Origin: an uncultured bacterium
GTDB taxonomy: Bacteria > Actinomycetota > Coriobacteriia > Coriobacteriales > Coriobacteriaceae
Reading direction: 5' to 3'
Assembly: GCA_905215385.1 (NCBI GenBank)
Contig: CAJMPY010000015.1
Coordinates: 7,394-71,393, forward strand
DNA length: 64,000 bases
Shown: positions 61,863 to 64,000 of the stretch, piece by piece
Layout of the letters: each line of letters opens with the position of its first letter
How positions within the stretch are numbered: position 1 is the first letter of the stretch
Made by a program: the position numbers and the translations under genes
The notes under the pieces: model-generated
Told to the model about the DNA's origin: nothing
The model's input: only the letters and a program-made list of their open reading frames with translations
Databases searched by the model: none

Positions 61863-62160
61863 ATCTACATCTGTAACACCAAGGCGACCAATTCGCTCCC
61901 ACCTGTTACGGATCGAGATGAAAGAATGGGCCCTGCCCATTTGTCTCAATCTGTAACAGGTAGAAGCAGAATACTGGCGTAGATGTTACAGATTGAGATA
62001 TAGAGTCGGGTTAGCTGAGAAATGTCTCCATCTGTAACACGAAGGGGCGGAAAACCGTTCTTACTGTTACAGGATGAGACGCGAGCTGGGGTCTCTGCGT
62101 AATATCTCAATCTGTAACAGATAGGGGAGAAAATGTTCTCTAGATGTTACAGATCGAGAC
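61863..62160. repeat. Right array of 57-bp dyad repeats (four units)
   Basis: Four units start at 61863, 61943, 62024 and 62104 (80-81 base period), each exactly 57 bases: 16-base arm, 25-base core, inverted 16-base arm. The second is a near-perfect palindrome (GTCTCAATCTGTAACA / TGTTACAGATTGAGAT). Core bases 4, 5, 8 and 13 (A, G, G, A) are constant in all six units of the window. Linkers are 23-24 bases. No coding sequence fits. Confidence 0.92.
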
Positions 62161-62407
62161 AAAGGCCGGACCGGCCTTAACCATCCACACCCGAATCTGC
62201 CGCGGAAGCCCGATCTCGACCTATATATAGGTGCAAATGAGTCGTTACCGAAGTAATATCCTGTAGGCTCACTCCACCGTGACAAAGTGTTCCCTCGGGA
62301 AATGTCACCGCTACATGTAAATCCACCGTCCTTCATATCTAAACTCAACAAAACCGCAGGTCAAAGGTATATAGATACGCCCGGAACCGTGTATCTAGAG
62401 GTTTTCG
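62161..62407. other. Gene-free stretch between the repeat array and the tRNA promoter
   Basis: The stretch is AT-richer than average and contains a short palindrome AAGGCCGGACCGGCCTT at 62163-62179. I see no gene, conserved RNA or repeat copy in the rest. Confidence 0.6.
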
Positions 62408-62437
62408 TTGACAGCCCCCAAGGTTGCATCGTATTAT
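62408..62437 (+). promoter_or_regulatory. Promoter of the tRNA-Tyr/Thr/Met-tuf cluster
   Basis: A consensus -35 TTGACA at 62408 and -10 TATTAT at 62432 are separated by 18 bases, about 60 bases before tRNA-Tyr. A GC-rich discriminator region follows, as expected for a growth-rate-controlled promoter. Confidence 0.75.
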
Positions 62438-62499
62438 CTTTTTCGTTCGCGGGGGCGGCGGTCCAAAAGACCAAAGAACCTGCGGATACTTGAACGATT

Positions 62500-62581
62500 G
62501 GGAGTTTGCCCGAGTGGTTAATGGGGACGGGCTGTAAACCCGTTGGCTCTGCCTACATAGGTTCGAATCCTATAGCTCCCA
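62500..62581 (+). tRNA. tRNA-Tyr (anticodon GTA)
   Basis: A class-II tRNA with a long variable arm: acceptor GGGAGTT/AGCTCCC, anticodon stem ACGGG/CCCGT with loop CTGTAAA, variable arm after TTGGCTCTGCC, and T arm ATAGGTTCGAATCCTAT. The CCA end is not encoded. Confidence 0.94.
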
Positions 62582-62591
62582 CCCGTCAAGT

Positions 62592-62667
62592 GCCTGTATA
62601 GCTCAGTCGGTAGAGCACTTCGTTGGTAACGAAGAGGTCACCAGTTCAAGTCTGGTTGCAGGCTCCA
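62592..62667 (+). tRNA. tRNA-Thr (anticodon GGT)
   Basis: The acceptor GCCTGTA/TGCAGGC, anticodon stem CTTCG/CGAAG with loop TTGGTAA, T arm ACCAGTTCAAGTCTGGT and encoded CCA are complete; the anticodon GGT reads ACC/ACT. Confidence 0.95.
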
Positions 62668-62670
62668 TCC

Positions 62671-62747
62671 GGCGGTGTAGCTCAGTTGGTTAGAGCACAC
62701 GGTTCATACCCGTGGCGTCACTGGTTCGAATCCAGTCACCGCTACCA
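62671..62747 (+). tRNA. tRNA-Met (anticodon CAT)
   Basis: The acceptor GGCGGTG/CACCGCT, anticodon stem CACGG/CCGTG with loop TTCATAC and encoded CCA are present. The acceptor pairs at position 1 with a G-C or G-T pair, which is unlike an initiator; elongator Met is most likely. A lysidine-modified tRNA-Ile cannot be fully excluded from sequence alone. Confidence 0.88.
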
Positions 62748-62843
62748 TAGGTAACACGGTGGCTTCTCAATAGTATGTTGAGAGGCCACTATGGTATAAA
62801 GGCAAAGTCCCGTCCGGGGACGACCTGTTAAGAGGAGGGCTTT

Positions 62844-64000
62844 ATGGCCAAAGAGAAGTTTGAGCGCACTAAGCCGCATGTTAACATCGGCACCATTGGT
62901 CACGTCGACCACGGCAAGACCACGCTGACCGCTGCCATCACCAAGGTTCTCTCCGAGACCGAGGGCTGCAAGGCTGACTTCACTGCGTTCGAGAACATCG
63001 ACAAGGCTCCCGAGGAGCGCGAGCGCGGCATTACGATCTCCGTCTCCCACGTCGAGTACGAGACTGCTGCCCGTCACTACGCTCACGTTGACTGCCCGGG
63101 CCACGCTGACTACGTCAAGAACATGATCTCCGGTGCTGCTCAGATGGACGGCGCTATCCTGGTCATCGCCGCTACCGACGGCCCCATGGCTCAGACCCGC
63201 GAGCACATCCTGCTCGCCCGTCAGGTCGGCGTTCCCTACATCGTCGTCTTCCTGAACAAGTGCGACATGGTCGACGATGACGAGCTCATCGACCTCGTCG
63301 AGATGGAGACCCGTGAGCTCCTCTCCGAGTACGATTTCCCCGGCGACGACATCCCCGTCATCCGTGGTTCCGCTCTGGGCGCTCTCGAGGGCGACGCCAA
63401 GTGGATGGACGCTATCCGCGAGCTCATGAACGCTGTCGACGAGTACATCCCGACGCCTGCTCGTAACAACGACCTCCCGTTCCTGATGGCCGTTGAGGAC
63501 GTTATGACCATCTCCGGCCGTGGTACCGTTGCTACCGGCCGTGTCGAGCGCGGTGAGCTCAAGCTCAACGAGCCCGTCGAGATCGTCGGCATCAAGGATA
63601 CCCAGAACACCGTTGTTACCGGTATCGAGATGTTCCGTAAGTCCATGGACTTCTGCGAGGCTGGCGACAACGTCGGTCTGCTGCTCCGCGGCATCAAGCG
63701 CGAGGACATCGAGCGCGGCCAGGTTCTCTGCAAGCCCGGTTCGGTTACCCCGCACACCAAGTTCACCGGCGAGATCTACGTTCTGACCAAGGAGGAGGGC
63801 GGCCGTCACACCCCGTTCTTCGATGGTTATCGTCCTCAGTTCTACTTCCGTACCACCGACGTTACCGGTACGGTCAAGCTCCCCGAGGGCACCGAGATGG
63901 CTATGCCTGGTGACCACATCACCATCGAGGGCGACCTCATCCACCCGATCGCCATGGAGGAGGGCCTGCGCTTCGCTATCCGCGAGGGTGGCCACACCGT
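62844..64000 (+). CDS. tuf: Elongation factor Tu (3' truncated by the window)
   Basis: The first ~385 residues are present and lack only the last ~15. The G domain has [14 protein letters not shown], the switch regions ([29 protein letters not shown]) and [10 protein letters not shown]. Domain 2 has [13 protein letters not shown], and domain 3 runs to [11 protein letters not shown]. It carries aminoacyl-tRNAs to the ribosome. An AGAGGAGG site lies before the ATG. It lies 96 bases after tRNA-Met with no terminator visible, so it is probably co-transcribed with the three tRNAs. Confidence 0.98.
   Translation, partial: MAKEKFERTKPHVNIGTIGHVDHGKTTLTAAITKVLSETEGCKADFTAFENIDKAPEERERGITISVSHVEYETAARHYAHVDCPGHADYVKNMISGAAQMDGAILVIAATDGPMAQTREHILLARQVGVPYIVVFLNKCDMVDDDELIDLVEMETRELLSEYDFPGDDIPVIRGSALGALEGDAKWMDAIRELMNAVDEYIPTPARNNDLPFLMAVEDVMTISGRGTVATGRVERGELKLNEPVEIVGIKDTQNTVVTGIEMFRKSMDFCEAGDNVGLLLRGIKREDIERGQVLCKPGSVTPHTKFTGEIYVLTKEEGGRHTPFFDGYRPQFYFRTTDVTGTVKLPEGTEMAMPGDHITIEGDLIHPIAMEEGLRFAIREGGHT

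Noticed and set aside
51831..62160. CRISPR array at the regular repeats
   Set aside because: Spacing is regular (~40 bp), but arms are only 16 bp, alternate in orientation, and the 25-bp cores share fixed bases, which is not spacer-like. No cas gene is present.
61863..62160. Integron attC sites
   Set aside because: Unit length and dyad form are attC-like, but the arms give GTTACAG instead of the GTTRRRY core and no integron integrase is visible. Units also follow one another without cassette genes.

Overview
The window looks like a chromosomal segment of a high-GC gut actinobacterium of the Coriobacteriia, most likely Collinsella or a close relative. This is inferred from codon usage, from gene content (obligately fermentative style, complete MEP-pathway block, DisA, fused ECF ATPases) and from gene order; no 16S gene is present. 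Both ends cut genes: a Gls24/Asp23-type protein at the left edge and tuf (EF-Tu) at the right edge.

Layout. 1-7.8 kb: Gls24 protein, YitT-family membrane protein, two zinc-ribbon membrane proteins, a DUF2752 protein, then a divergent pair of hydrolases (M20 peptidase/amidohydrolase and YtcJ-type amidohydrolase). 7.8-8.75 kb: a gene-free stretch with nested inverted repeats, including a perfect 39-bp arm pair, directly before groES-groEL. 11.0-12.3 kb: a lower-GC two-gene cassette of unknown function. 12.5-16 kb: FMN riboswitch, ribU, a fused double ECF ATPase and ecfT. 16-16.9 kb: two tandem pyridoxamine-phosphate-oxidase-like proteins. 17.2-22.05 kb: argCJBD. 22.05-23.1 kb: tRNA-Val with a tandem array of tRNA-fragment repeats. 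23.1-41.8 kb: mostly housekeeping genes (asnB, murE-like, HAD, murI, rph, rdgB, dtd, veg, ispE, tRNA-Pro, tatA, greA, lysS, thrE-like, clpC, pepD). 41.9-44.5 kb: hipBA toxin-antitoxin pair and mntP behind a yybP-ykoY manganese riboswitch. 44.7-50.1 kb: disA-ispD-ispF-cysS-rlmB-NYN, an order resembling the Bacillus yac cluster. 50.2-51.5 kb: a HipA-like kinase fused to its own DNA-binding domain.

The accessory island lies between tRNA-Thr(TGT) at 51.7 kb and a tRNA-Tyr/tRNA-Thr/tRNA-Met/tuf cluster at 62.5 kb. It is a compact operon: SNF2-type helicase with an N-terminal PLD-like region, a DUF4391 protein, a type III (beta-class) DNA methyltransferase, a type III restriction subunit with intact helicase and PD-ExK motifs, and a small orphan protein. 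Copies of one 57-bp dyad repeat flank the operon on both sides, two on the left and four on the right. Their period is a strict 80-81 bp, and each unit consists of inverted 16-bp arms around a 25-bp core. This repeat-bounded extended type III restriction-modification island is the most interesting system I see here.

Smaller points of interest are two HipA loci with the same promoter/operator architecture, a LysRS carrying a C-terminal tRNA-binding domain, a MurE with a non-DAP specificity motif, and several REP-like intergenic repeats. I see no prophage, transposase gene or rRNA operon. Positions and motifs were read by eye; all family names rest on recognised motifs and not on a database search.
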